From Microvirga zambiensis WSM3693 (GTDB lineage: Bacteria > Pseudomonadota > Alphaproteobacteria > Rhizobiales > Beijerinckiaceae): a DNA stretch of 64,000 bases. The DNA is taken from assembly GCF_016735695.1 (NCBI RefSeq), contig NZ_JAERQD010000034.1:1-64000 (forward strand). The letters are read 5' to 3'. The translations under genes were made by a program, and so were the position numbers. The stretch's first letter is position 1; every line of letters begins with the position of its first letter. The notes under the pieces were generated by a model. It did no database searches. It saw nothing but the letters and a program-made list of their open reading frames with translations, and had not been told where the DNA came from. This document shows, one piece after another, positions 53,393 to 62,408 of the stretch.

Positions 53393-54058
53393 ATGAATAC
53401 GACGGACAAGAAAATTTCCGAGGTGCTTGCCAAGTTCGGCGAGCCGATGGCCGGGAACGTCTGGCGCGTCCAGGGCACGGCGGTCATCTATCACAAGACA
53501 CTCGAGCGCATCGCAGCCCAGGCGAATGTCGCCTTCGATGAGCCGAAGATCATCCGTGCCGAGCGCGACGAGGCCGTCATTCAGGTCACGGGCCGCATGG
53601 GCGAGCGCGTGGAATGGTCGATCGGCGAGGCGCTGATCGGCGTGAACTACCGCGTCTCCGGCAAGCAGGCGGCTTATGTCTATGCCATGGCCGAGAAGCG
53701 CGCCAAGGACCGGGTGATCCTCAAGCTCATCGAGCTGCACGGCTATGTCTATTCCGAGGAAGAGGCCGACGAGTTCAAACAGGGCCGGCCCGGCTTCACC
53801 GACCCGCAGGTCGAGATCGAGAAGACCGAGCCGCAGAAAGGCAAGGTTGAAGCAACAGCCGGCGACGGCAAGGTCGAGGACGATCTGAAGACGAAGATCA
53901 AGAAGGCGAAGAACATCAACGCCGTCACGGACCTCATGCTGCATGCCGACACGCAGAAGCTGCTGGCCGATCTGCCCGAGGGCATCCGCGACGAGATCCG
54001 CGACTTTGCCAAAGCGCGCCTCGTCGAGCTCGGCTGGCCGACCAAGAAGGCGGCCTGA
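53393..54058 (+). CDS. Possible single-strand-annealing (Rad52-like) protein
   Basis: This 221-residue protein begins MNTTDKKISEVLAKFGEPMAG. It has a beta-rich part (VWRVQGTAVIYHKTLERIA, AVIQVTGRMGERVEWSIGEA) and then the helix YAMAEKRAKDRVILKLIELHG. The layout, strands followed by a helix with alternating A/K-R residues, resembles phage Rad52/Erf-type annealing proteins. I cannot prove the family from sequence alone. A charged linker and a small C-terminal helical domain (INAVTDLMLHADTQKLLADLP) follow. A LexA box lies 73 bases upstream and a terminator follows. Confidence 0.5.
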   Translation: MNTTDKKISEVLAKFGEPMAGNVWRVQGTAVIYHKTLERIAAQANVAFDEPKIIRAERDEAVIQVTGRMGERVEWSIGEALIGVNYRVSGKQAAYVYAMAEKRAKDRVILKLIELHGYVYSEEEADEFKQGRPGFTDPQVEIEKTEPQKGKVEATAGDGKVEDDLKTKIKKAKNINAVTDLMLHADTQKLLADLPEGIRDEIRDFAKARLVELGWPTKKAA

Positions 54059-54074
54059 ATTTCGCTTCGATTGT

Positions 54075-54106
54075 GGGCGAGACGGTATCAACTGTCTCGC
54101 CCTTTT
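54075..54106 (+). terminator. Rho-independent terminator
   Basis: gggcgagac (54075-54083) pairs with gtctcgccc (54094-54102) over a 10-base loop, followed by TTTT. It ends the transcript of the gene at 53393, so the helicase gene at 54151 probably has its own promoter. Confidence 0.88.
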
Positions 54107-54150
54107 CTATTCCTCATAGTGCCTTGGCGCTCATGGTCTTGCTCTGATCG

Positions 54151-56340
54151 ATGCCGACATCATCCGCCTTGGCCGCTTCCGATCAGGAGGCGCTGTCCCT
54201 TGCCGAGCATCTCGTCGGCTCGATCGAGCGGGTGACGTTCCACAATGATGAAACCGGCTTCTGCGTGCTGCGCGTCAAGGCGCGCGGGCATCGCAAGCCC
54301 GTGACCGTCGTCGGCCATGCACCGTCTGTCGCCATCGGCGAAGTCGTCGAGGCAAGTGGCGAATGGCTGCATGACCGCAATCACGGCATCCAATTTCGCG
54401 CAGGACGGCTGAAGACTTCGACGCCGACGACGGCGGAAGACCTGCAGCGCTTCCTCGGCTCCGGCCTCCTGAAAGGCGTCGGCCCCTCCGTCGCACGGCG
54501 GCTGATCGAGGCCTTCGGACCGCGCGTTCTCGATGTCATTGAAACAAAACCGCATGAGCTCACGCAGGTGCACGGCATCGGCATGGCGAAGGCGCTCGGG
54601 ATCGGCGAGGCCTGGGCAGAGCACCGCGCCCTGAAGGACATCGCCACCTTCCTGAATGCGCATGGGATCGGCGGTTTCCTGCTCACGCGCATCTACCGGG
54701 CTTATGGCGTCGGCGCCATCGACATCGTCTCGGCCAATCCCTATCGGCTCGCCCTCGATATTCCGGGATTCGAATTCTCCCTCGCCGATCAGGTGGCGAT
54801 GCAGCTCACGATCGATCCGACGGCGGAAATGCGGCTGCAGGCTGGGCTGATCGATGTGCTGTCGGAAGCGGTGAAGGAGGGCCATTCCGGCATGCAGGCC
54901 GAGGATCTCCTGCGCCAGGCAAGCGTCCTGCTCGACGTTCCCAGGGTGCAGCTCGCGCCGGTGCTCGACGCGCAATGCGCCTCTGGCCAGCTCATGTCCG
55001 ATGAGCACGACGGACGCCGCTGCATCTTCCTGAAGAGCCTCTACGGCGCAGAGATTTTCATTGCGCAGCGCCTGAAGGAGATCGCTCAGGGCTTCCACCC
55101 GTGGCGCGGTCTCGACACGGCGCAGGTCATCGCCGAGGCCGAGGCAGCCATCGGCGTGACTTATTCGGCAAGCCAGCGTGAGGCGCTTTCTGTCTCGTGC
55201 CGCGCGAAGGTGCTCGTCGTCACCGGCGGTCCCGGTGTCGGCAAGACGACATTGATCAGAAGCCTGACGCATCTCTGCGCGAAGCACGAGCTGCGCGTCG
55301 CCTTATGCGCACCGACTGGGCGGGCGGCGAAGCGTCTCAGCGAGAGCACCGGCTTTCCTGCCAGGACCGTGCATCGGCTTCTGGAAGCGTCGGAGGGCGG
55401 TTTTCGGCGCAACGCCAAGACACCGCTCGATTGCAACCTCCTGGTCGTGGACGAAGCCTCGATGCTCGACATCCGCCTCACGGCGGCGCTGCTGCGCGCC
55501 CTGCCGGATGAGGCATGCCTGCTTCTCGTCGGCGATGTCGATCAGCTCCCCTCCATCGGCCCTGGGCAGATCCTGTCCGACGTCATCGCGTCCAATGCTG
55601 TTCCCGTCGTGCATCTGAAGGAGGTTTTCCGACAGGAGCGGGAAAGCAGCATCCTCACCGTCGCGCATGCCGTCAATCGCGGTCTCGTGCCCGATCTGGC
55701 GCACAAGCCGGATTCCGATTTCTACTTCGTCGAAGCCGACACGCCGGCCGATGCGATGGCCAAGATCACGATCCTGATCCGCGACCGCATTCCGCGAAAA
55801 TTCGGCTTCGATCCCGTGCGCGACGTGCAGGTGCTGTGCCCCATGAATCGCGGGCGTCTCGGCACGCATCTCCTGAACGGCGAATTGCAGCAGATCTTCA
55901 ATCCGCCGGGAGCCGACAGCCTGCATCGTGCCGGATGGATCTATGGTCCCGGCGACAAGGTCATGCAGGTGCGCAACGATTACGAACGGGACGTCTACAA
56001 CGGCGAGGTCGGGATCGTGCGCGAGGTGAGGCGCGACCATGGCGAGCTCACCGTGGCCTTCGACGAGAGGCGGGTGGTCTACACGCTGAGGGAACTCGAC
56101 GAACTGGCGCTTGCCTATGCCGTGACGATCCACAAGGCGCAAGGGTCGGAATATCCCGCCGTGATCGTCCCGATCGCCGCCCAGCAGGCCTCCATGCTGC
56201 GGCGCAAGCTGCTCTATACGGCCGTGACGCGGGCAAGTCGTCTCGTGATCGTTGTCGGAAGCCGGACGGCTTTGGCCCAGGCCGTGGCCCGCGAGGACGA
56301 GCCCAGGCTGACGCGGCTGCGGACCTGGCTTGCGGCCTGA
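54151..56340 (+). CDS. recD2: RecD2-type ATP-dependent DNA helicase
   Basis: This 729-residue SF1B helicase matches the RecD2 family in length and order. An N-terminal OB-like region (VTFHNDETGFCVLRVKA) and helix-hairpin-helix repeats (LKGVGPSVARRLIEAFG, LTQVHGIGMAKALG) come first. The motor domains show Walker A TGGPGVGKTTLI (lysine about 365), CAPTGRAAKRL (motif Ia), VVDEASMLD (motif II), LVGDVDQLPSIGPG (motif III), and AVTIHKAQGSEYPAV plus LYTAVTRAS (motifs V-VI). It unwinds DNA 5'-3' and acts without RecBC. No LexA box lies directly upstream. It closes the recombination cluster. Confidence 0.93.
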   Translation: MPTSSALAASDQEALSLAEHLVGSIERVTFHNDETGFCVLRVKARGHRKPVTVVGHAPSVAIGEVVEASGEWLHDRNHGIQFRAGRLKTSTPTTAEDLQRFLGSGLLKGVGPSVARRLIEAFGPRVLDVIETKPHELTQVHGIGMAKALGIGEAWAEHRALKDIATFLNAHGIGGFLLTRIYRAYGVGAIDIVSANPYRLALDIPGFEFSLADQVAMQLTIDPTAEMRLQAGLIDVLSEAVKEGHSGMQAEDLLRQASVLLDVPRVQLAPVLDAQCASGQLMSDEHDGRRCIFLKSLYGAEIFIAQRLKEIAQGFHPWRGLDTAQVIAEAEAAIGVTYSASQREALSVSCRAKVLVVTGGPGVGKTTLIRSLTHLCAKHELRVALCAPTGRAAKRLSESTGFPARTVHRLLEASEGGFRRNAKTPLDCNLLVVDEASMLDIRLTAALLRALPDEACLLLVGDVDQLPSIGPGQILSDVIASNAVPVVHLKEVFRQERESSILTVAHAVNRGLVPDLAHKPDSDFYFVEADTPADAMAKITILIRDRIPRKFGFDPVRDVQVLCPMNRGRLGTHLLNGELQQIFNPPGADSLHRAGWIYGPGDKVMQVRNDYERDVYNGEVGIVREVRRDHGELTVAFDERRVVYTLRELDELALAYAVTIHKAQGSEYPAVIVPIAAQQASMLRRKLLYTAVTRASRLVIVVGSRTALAQAVAREDEPRLTRLRTWLAA

Positions 56341-56404
56341 TCCCTTTCGCTCGGATCCGGAGCCATCTATAGTCGTTATCGAGCATAGCCTTTGAGCATC
56401 AGGA

Positions 56405-56572
56405 ATGAGCGTCGAAGCGGAGCAGATAGATCAGCAGGAGCGGCGGGCTCGCGTAAGCCTCATCGCCGGCGCCGTGCTGTGCCTCGTCGCCTCCGGCGGC
56501 CTGCTCTGGTGGCACTATGGCGGTGCGATCTTCAACGACCTTGTGCTGACGACCCTCGCCTGGTGCTTCTAG
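56405..56572 (+). CDS. Small single-pass membrane protein
   Basis: This 55-residue frame reads MSVEAEQIDQQERRARVSL, a hydrophobic helix (IAGAVLCLVASGGLLWW) and a short tail ending LTTLAWCF. The charged start followed by one helix looks genuine, although the ribosome site is poor (agga is only a base from the ATG). Its TAG stop is the first three bases of a palindromic repeat. The function is unknown. Confidence 0.5.
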   Translation: MSVEAEQIDQQERRARVSLIAGAVLCLVASGGLLWWHYGGAIFNDLVLTTLAWCF

Positions 56573-56663
56573 AGCATTGTTCGGCGACGTGGGTCCGGTT
56601 CGCCGAAAAAAATGCGGAAAAGCAAAGAAGAGAGCCGATTCCACGGAAGCGGAAGCGGCTCTA
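56570..56663. repeat. TAGAGC palindromic repeat, copy 2
   Basis: It reads tagagcattgttcggcgacg, a partner cgccgaaaaaaatgc, aaagcaaagaagagagccg, and ends ggaagcggctcta. Two imperfect hairpins are visible. Both ends carry TAGAGC in inverted orientation. The left TAG is the stop of the plus-strand gene at 56405, and the right one (56661-56663, read on the minus strand) is the stop of the glycosyltransferase gene. Confidence 0.88.
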
Positions 56664-58487
56664 AATCGTGCCGCTGCGCGAGGTCCGGGCATGACCGTGG
56701 CTGGTCTTGTTCCATCGGAAGGTCGCCGTCGCCAATTCCCATAATCCCCGCCAGGCCGCGATGCTGACGAGCCCGTAATAGAACGGGAGCAGGGGCATCC
56801 AGGGGAGGAGCCGCCAGAGGCGGCGTCGATGCAGGGCGACTAGCGCCGGAATGAAGATCGATGCCGCGCCGCATACCGAAAGTGTGAGAATGTAGGTGAA
56901 CCCGATCCGCTCCTGCTGCGATGTGGGGAACCAGGTCGTATCGGATAGCCACCAGATCAGGGTCAGTCCCGAAAAGAGAGGGTAGACCAGAGCGCTGAGG
57001 ACGATGCCCCAGGTCAGCACGAGAGCGCCGCAGAAGCGCCAGACACCCAATTGCCGGAACAGGGTCCATGGCTTGCGCGAATGGCTCGTGGCGGTTTGCA
57101 CAAAGCCCTTCATCCACCGGGTCCGCTGCCGCATCCAGGCTCCTAACGTGACGGGAGCTTCCTCGAGGGTAGAGGAGGAAAGGTCTCGGACTCCGTAGCC
57201 GAGACGCGCCAGGCGAATGCCCAGATCGGCGTCCTCCGTGACGTTCCAGGCATCCCATCCGTGGATGTCCTTCAGGACGGAGGTGCGGAAATGATTCGAC
57301 GTGCCGCCCAGGGGAAGCGGGCTGCCGATCTCCGCAAGGCCCGGATTGAACGCATCGAACAGGGCCGCATACTCGATGGTGAAAAGCCGCGTGAGCCAGG
57401 AATCGTCGGTATTGTCGATGGTCAGTCGGGCCTGAAGACAGGCGACGTGGCGCGGAAGCTTGGCGAACCTGTCGACGGCGAGACGCAGCTGGCCCCGATC
57501 GGGCACGTCTTCCGCGTCGTAGACGACAGTATAGCGGCCCCGCGCGAGCGGCAGGGCGACGTTGAGCGCCCGCGGCTTCGTGCGGGGCGAGCCTCGCGGC
57601 GCAATCACGATTTCCATATTGCCGGGCAGGACGATGTCTCGCAGAGCGTCCCATGTCTCCCGGTCGTCGGCTTCGAGCACGAGCTTGATGTCGAGTTTTG
57701 CCTCAGGATAATCGAGCTGCGACAGGGCCTGGATGAGGCGGGCAACGACGCGCCTTTCCCGGTAGAGCGCCGCGATGATCGTATAAACCGGAAGATCCGC
57801 ATCGCTGGCGCGCAGCGGTCGAGCAGCCGGCTCGACGGGATTGCTCACGAGCGTTGCCGCGATCCGCAGGACGACCATGCCGAAGAACAGCGGGCTCAGG
57901 GCAACGCCGAGCACGGCCAGAGTCCGTTCCGGGAGCAGCGCGCCGAAGAAGACAAGTCCGGTGAGGGTGATGAACAGGATGGCGAGCTGGCCATAGCCGA
58001 CATCGGTCGCCAGATCCGGCATCGCCTCGCGGAGATCGTAGGCTGCCCGATCGGCAATGGACCCCGCCTTCGTCCGGAACACGGCCTGCCGCAAGCCGCT
58101 CGGGGTCGTGATGGCAAGCGGCCATGCCTGTCGAGTGGTGAGGAGACGGATGAGACTGCCACCCCGAGGAGTAGCGACGAAACCACCTCCCGGACCGGCC
58201 AGCGGCGCGAGCCCGGCCAGGAGGCTGTAGGGGTAGCGGGCTTCCCGCGAGATGTGCGGGCGGGCGAGAAAGGGCACCTTCAGTTCGGCGGCGAGAGCCC
58301 GATAGAACTCGGTTTCCCCGATCAAGCCATGCTTCAGCAGGGCTTCGTCCGCCGTAACGCCGGCGAGAGTCGCGAGGAAAGCGGCCTGGTGCAGGATCTC
58401 GGGCGAATAGCCGTGATCGGCCAGGAAGCCGATCTCTATCGGCAGCGCGGTTGACTGTGGCCGCCTCTCCGCTAGACCCTCCGTCAT
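56661..58487 (-). CDS. Membrane glycosyltransferase, GT2 family
   Basis: This 608-residue protein starts with a soluble ~150-residue part resembling the N-terminal domain of type II secretion ATPases (MshEN-like; SPEILHQAAFLATLAG..., GLIGETEFYRALAAELKVPF). Two membrane helices follow. The GT-A catalytic domain shows VYTIIAALYRERRVVARLIQAL, VLEADDRETW, VVYDAEDVPDRGQL, a TEDADLGIRL acceptor motif and QRTRWMKG (QxxRW). C-terminal membrane helices complete it. It probably builds a polysaccharide or glycolipid across the inner membrane. Its stop is in the repeat at 56570-56663. The start overlaps the divergent solute-binding gene region by a few bases. Confidence 0.87.
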   Translation of the reverse strand: MTEGLAERRPQSTALPIEIGFLADHGYSPEILHQAAFLATLAGVTADEALLKHGLIGETEFYRALAAELKVPFLARPHISREARYPYSLLAGLAPLAGPGGGFVATPRGGSLIRLLTTRQAWPLAITTPSGLRQAVFRTKAGSIADRAAYDLREAMPDLATDVGYGQLAILFITLTGLVFFGALLPERTLAVLGVALSPLFFGMVVLRIAATLVSNPVEPAARPLRASDADLPVYTIIAALYRERRVVARLIQALSQLDYPEAKLDIKLVLEADDRETWDALRDIVLPGNMEIVIAPRGSPRTKPRALNVALPLARGRYTVVYDAEDVPDRGQLRLAVDRFAKLPRHVACLQARLTIDNTDDSWLTRLFTIEYAALFDAFNPGLAEIGSPLPLGGTSNHFRTSVLKDIHGWDAWNVTEDADLGIRLARLGYGVRDLSSSTLEEAPVTLGAWMRQRTRWMKGFVQTATSHSRKPWTLFRQLGVWRFCGALVLTWGIVLSALVYPLFSGLTLIWWLSDTTWFPTSQQERIGFTYILTLSVCGAASIFIPALVALHRRRLWRLLPWMPLLPFYYGLVSIAAWRGLWELATATFRWNKTSHGHARTSRSGTI

Positions 58488-58554
58488 GAGCAGAGGGCGC
58501 TTTCAGTCGGCGTTCTTGATGGATGCCTGGCTGCGTTCAAGAGAATGTCGGTTT

Positions 58555-59430
58555 ATGCTTCGAGATATCGTTACATTGGTTGCGCGCTTCCCCTCCAAGA
58601 TCAAGTCCCTCCGGCTCATCGCGGCCATTGGGGGATTGCTGCTGTCGGGCGCTGCGCAGGCACAGAGCGTGACGATCCCGAATTTCTGGGACCCCAGGGC
58701 GCAGCTCGACCGGCCGGAGATTCCGGCGACGCGCACGATCCGCTTCCTCGTTGATGACGATTTCCCCCCGCTTCATTTCCCGGGGCTGGACGGCAATCCG
58801 ACCGGGCTGTCGGTGGAACTGGCCCGCGCGGCCTGCGAGCGCCTGAGCCTTACCTGCACCATCCAGGTCCGCCGCTTCGACATGCTGCTCGACGCCCTGA
58901 ACAATCGGGAGGGGGACGTGGTGGCGGCTGCCATTCCCGTCTCGGCGGATTTGCGGCGTCGCTTCGCCGTGACGGCACCTTATTTCAGGATCCCCGCCCG
59001 CTTCGCCGTGCGCAAGGATCGCAACCAGCCGGCCCCTGAGGCCAAAGCCCTGCAGGGCAAGACCATCGGCGTCGTCGGCGGAACGGCCCATGAGGCCTTC
59101 GCGAAGGCGTTCATGACGGGTGGGACGCTCAAGCCCTATCCGGAACTCGCTGCCGCCCAGAGCGCCCTGAAGGCCGGCGAGGTCGACTATCTCTTCGCCG
59201 ATGGCCTCAGCCTTGCCCTCTGGATCGGCGGCGAGGATGCCGGGGGCTGCTGCGATTTCTCCGGCGGTCCCTATCTGGAGAGCCGTTTCTTCGGCGAGGG
59301 CATCGGCTTCATCACCCGCACCGACGACGAGGCCCTGCGCCGGGCGCTCGACTTCGCCCTGCAGCAGCTCTGGAAGGAGGGCAAATACGCCGAACTATAT
59401 CTGCGCTTCTTCCCCACCAGCCCCTTCTAA
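58555..59430 (+). CDS. Periplasmic solute-binding protein (SBP family 3)
   Basis: This 291-residue protein has a signal peptide (LRLIAAIGGLLLSGAAQA). It then follows the family-3 binding-protein fold: TIRFLVDDDFPPLHFPG, GLSVELARAACERLSLTC, GDVVAAAIPVSADLRRRF, GKTIGVVGGTAHEAF, DYLFADGLSLALWIGG, and a C-terminal WKEGKYAELYLRFFP. The family binds amino acids or similar ligands. No permease or ATPase gene is adjacent, so it may be an orphan or a sensor. ATG at 58555 is chosen since it puts the signal peptide at the start; the frame opens at 58486. Confidence 0.8.
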   Translation: MLRDIVTLVARFPSKIKSLRLIAAIGGLLLSGAAQAQSVTIPNFWDPRAQLDRPEIPATRTIRFLVDDDFPPLHFPGLDGNPTGLSVELARAACERLSLTCTIQVRRFDMLLDALNNREGDVVAAAIPVSADLRRRFAVTAPYFRIPARFAVRKDRNQPAPEAKALQGKTIGVVGGTAHEAFAKAFMTGGTLKPYPELAAAQSALKAGEVDYLFADGLSLALWIGGEDAGGCCDFSGGPYLESRFFGEGIGFITRTDDEALRRALDFALQQLWKEGKYAELYLRFFPTSPF

Positions 59431-59535
59431 GTCTCTCTTGCTCAAGGGAAGGCAGGTTTACCGCATTGACCCTAAGGGGTCTGGTCCCTAGTGTGCCGCG
59501 CTTCTGGAAGCACTTTTCCTGCAAGCACTAGGCCC

Positions 59536-61269
59536 ATGTCTCGACCCCTGACCCTCGATCCTGCCCTGATTGAAGCCGCCCAGACTGCCAATGCCTGGCC
59601 TTTCGAGGAGGCGCGCAAGCTCGTCGAGCGGCTCAAACGGACCGGCAAGAAGGAGGCTCTCTTCGAGACGGGCTACGGCCCCTCGGGCCTGCCGCATATC
59701 GGCACCTTCGGCGAGGTCGCCCGCACCAGCATGGTGCGCCATGCCTTCCGGGTGCTGACCGGCGACACCATCCCGACGCGGCTTATCGCCTTCTCGGACG
59801 ACATGGACGGCCTGCGCAAGGTGCCGGACAACGTTCCGAACAAGGAGCTGGTGGCCTCGGCGCTCGGCAAGCCGCTGACCCAGGTGCCGGATCCGTTCGG
59901 CACGCATGAGAGCTTCGCCCATCACAACAATGCGCGCCTGCGCGAATTCCTCGATGCCTTCGGCTTCGACTACGAGTTCCTGTCGGCGACCGAGTGCTAC
60001 AAGGCGGGCCGCTTCGACAAGACCCTGCTCACCGTGCTCGAGCGCTACGACGCCGTGATGGCGATCATGCTGCCGTCCTTGCGCGAGGAGCGTCAGCAAT
60101 CCTATTCGCCGTTCCTGCCGGTTCATCCAAAGACCGGCATCGTGATGCAGGTGCCAATCGACGAGCGCAAGCTCGACGCCGGCACGATCGTGTGGCGCGA
60201 TCCCGATACGGGCGAGCGCTTCGAGACGCCGGTCACGGGCGGCCATGCCAAGCTGCAATGGAAGCCCGACTGGGCCATGCGCTGGGTGGCGCTCGGCGTC
60301 GATTACGAGATGGCCGGCAAGGATCTGATCGACAGCGTGAAGCTCTCAGGGGAGATCGCCAAGGCGCTCGGCGGCCTGCCGCCGGACGGGTTCAACTACG
60401 AACTGTTCCTCGACGACAAGGGCCAGAAGATCTCCAAGTCGAAGGGCAATGGCCTCACCATCGACGAGTGGCTGACCTATGGCACGCCAGACAGCCTGCG
60501 CCTGTTCATGTTCAGCAAGCCCCGCGAGGCGAAGAAGCTCTATTTCGACGTGATCCCGCGGCAGGTGGACGACTACCTGACCTTCCTGGAGAAATACCCG
60601 GCGCAGGACGCGAAGGCGCGGCTGATGAACCCGGTCTGGCATCTCCATGCCGGCGAGCCGCCGGCCCCGGAGCTGGTCTCGTCCGGCAGCGGCAATCAGC
60701 CCGGCACGACGATCTCCTTCTCCATGCTGCTCAATCTCGTCGCTGTGGCGAATTCGGAGGATCCCAGCGTGCTGTGGGGCTTCATTCGCCGCTACGCACC
60801 GGGTGTCTCGCCTGAAACGCATCCGCGTCTCGACAGCCTCGTGAAGCGCGCCGTGCGCTATTTCGAGGATTTCGTGAAGCCGCAGAAGACCTATCGCCTG
60901 GCTGACGACGTCGAGGCCGCTTCGCTGCGCCGGCTCGAGGAGGTTCTCGGATCCTTCGAAACCGGAGAGCGGCCCGCGACCGCGGAGGCGATCCAGGAAG
61001 AGATCTACAATGTCGGCCGCGCCGAGCCGCGCTATCAGGATCTCAAGGCCAAGGGCGCGACGCCCGAGAGGCCCGGCGTATCCATCGAGTGGTTCAACAC
61101 GATCTATCAGGTGCTTCTGGGCGAGCCCCGCGGCCCGCGCTTCGGCTCGTTCACCGCTCTTTACGGGGTGACGGAGACGCGCGCGCTGATACGCAAGGCG
61201 CTCGACGGTGAACTCGTGCGCGAGCACGAGGCGTTCCTGAAGCAGCGCGAGGCCAACCGCGCGGCTTGA
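59536..61269 (+). CDS. lysS: Lysyl-tRNA synthetase, class I
   Basis: This 577-residue enzyme charges tRNA-Lys. It has the class I motifs GPSGLPHIGTFGE (HIGH-like) and KISKSKGNGLT (KMSKS-like), and is unrelated to the class II enzyme of most bacteria. Class I LysRS is typical of archaea and most alphaproteobacteria. The ATG at 59536 gives the conserved N-terminus. It lies alone on its transcript and is followed convergently by an S24-like regulator. Confidence 0.97.
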   Translation: MSRPLTLDPALIEAAQTANAWPFEEARKLVERLKRTGKKEALFETGYGPSGLPHIGTFGEVARTSMVRHAFRVLTGDTIPTRLIAFSDDMDGLRKVPDNVPNKELVASALGKPLTQVPDPFGTHESFAHHNNARLREFLDAFGFDYEFLSATECYKAGRFDKTLLTVLERYDAVMAIMLPSLREERQQSYSPFLPVHPKTGIVMQVPIDERKLDAGTIVWRDPDTGERFETPVTGGHAKLQWKPDWAMRWVALGVDYEMAGKDLIDSVKLSGEIAKALGGLPPDGFNYELFLDDKGQKISKSKGNGLTIDEWLTYGTPDSLRLFMFSKPREAKKLYFDVIPRQVDDYLTFLEKYPAQDAKARLMNPVWHLHAGEPPAPELVSSGSGNQPGTTISFSMLLNLVAVANSEDPSVLWGFIRRYAPGVSPETHPRLDSLVKRAVRYFEDFVKPQKTYRLADDVEAASLRRLEEVLGSFETGERPATAEAIQEEIYNVGRAEPRYQDLKAKGATPERPGVSIEWFNTIYQVLLGEPRGPRFGSFTALYGVTETRALIRKALDGELVREHEAFLKQREANRAA

Positions 61270-61276
61270 GAAGCGG

Positions 61277-61909
61277 CTATTGGCGTGCCCACATGATGCG
61301 GGCGGACCATGAGATCTCCTCTGCCGGGATCACGTGGTCTTCCTGATCCTTGGCGAGCGACATCATTTCGAGGGTCTTGGCCGAGCGGCGCCTGAGCTCC
61401 TGGGCCAGGATCTGCCCGCCCGTCGTGCACACGACGATGCGGTCGCCCTTGCGGGTGCTGGCGGTCGGCGAGACGATGAGAATGTCGCCGTCGCGATAGA
61501 GCGGGCCAAGGCCGTCGCCGGTGACCTCGAGGGCAAAGACCTTCTCCTGCCCGAAATCGGGGAACTCGATCTCGTCCCAGCCCGGCCCCTCGTTTGGCAT
61601 GCCCTCCTCGTTGAACACCTTGCCCGATTTGGCCTCCTCCATGCCGATCAGAGGGATCATGGAGCGGCGGAGCGAACCGGACGGCTCGACGAGGCGGAGA
61701 AAATCCTCCAGGGTCGCACCGGTGGCCTTGAGGATCTTGGAGATCGACTCCGTGGAGGGCCATCGCTCCCGGCCCTCCGGGCTCACGCGCTTCGACTTGT
61801 TGAAGCTGGTTGCATCGAGACCGGCCTTGCGCGCCAGTCCGGATGCGGTCATGCCGTGCCGCGATGCCAAGGCATCGATAGCAGCCCAAACGCGCTCGTG
61901 AGATAACAT
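61277..61909 (-). CDS. HTH regulator with S24 peptidase-like domain, catalytic serine missing
   Basis: This 210-residue protein has an N-terminal XRE-type helix-turn-helix (AIDALASRHGMTASGLARKAGLDATSF). Its C-terminal LexA/CI-like domain reads VFALEVTGDGLGPLYRDGDILIV. In active LexA-type proteins the same place reads GDSM, with serine as nucleophile; here it is GDGL. The lysine partner region reads ILAQELRRR rather than V-x-V-K-R. It is therefore probably a phage-repressor-like regulator that cannot cleave itself. No SOS box is seen upstream. Related proteins are widespread in alphaproteobacteria. Confidence 0.85.
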   Translation of the reverse strand: MLSHERVWAAIDALASRHGMTASGLARKAGLDATSFNKSKRVSPEGRERWPSTESISKILKATGATLEDFLRLVEPSGSLRRSMIPLIGMEEAKSGKVFNEEGMPNEGPGWDEIEFPDFGQEKVFALEVTGDGLGPLYRDGDILIVSPTASTRKGDRIVVCTTGGQILAQELRRRSAKTLEMMSLAKDQEDHVIPAEEISWSARIMWARQ

Positions 61910-62063
61910 CGTGCTGGCCTCGCAAAGAGCGAAACTCGATGAAATGGAACCTATGATTAGGAATTAAGTGTGGCCGAAAACGGCAACGAATACCAACAAA
62001 CTCTTGAGACAATATGTCTAATCCGGGTTGCTCCGGACGTGACGCATCGATAATCGAGGTTTC

Positions 62064-62408
62064 ATGCACGTTATTTATAAAATCTGCCCCGCTTTGCTCT
62101 GGCAAACCGCCGAAAAGGCGGGCTCTTTTGCGGGAGCACCCATCGACGTAAAGGATGGGTACCTCCATTTCTCCACAGAAAAACAGGTCCGCGAGACGGC
62201 GGAAAAGCACTTCGCAGGCCAGACCGATCTTCTGCTGATCGCCATCGACGCCGACTCGCTCGGCACCGCCTTGCGCTACGAGCCGTCACGCGGCGGCGAC
62301 CTGTTTCCCCATCTCTATGCCCCGCTGCCTCTTTCGTCCGTTCTGTGGGTGAAGCCGCTTCCTCTCGGCACCGATGGCAGCCACATCTTTCCGGATCTCT
62401 CGCAATGA
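62064..62408 (+). CDS. DUF952 family protein
   Basis: This 114-residue protein has the DUF952 pattern: MHVIYKICPALLWQTAEKAG, then DVKDGYLHFSTEKQVRETA and LWVKPLPLGTDGSHIFP. Members are small soluble proteins with similarity to glutathione S-transferase-like or ADP-ribose-related folds; no activity is established. Its stop overlaps the pyrD start (ATGA), so the two are co-translated. Confidence 0.85.
   Translation: MHVIYKICPALLWQTAEKAGSFAGAPIDVKDGYLHFSTEKQVRETAEKHFAGQTDLLLIAIDADSLGTALRYEPSRGGDLFPHLYAPLPLSSVLWVKPLPLGTDGSHIFPDLSQ

Noticed and set aside
59431..59535. Possible T-box or attenuator before lysS
   Set aside because: A ccctaagg...ccctag pairing exists, but there is no T-box core or specifier; too weak to call.
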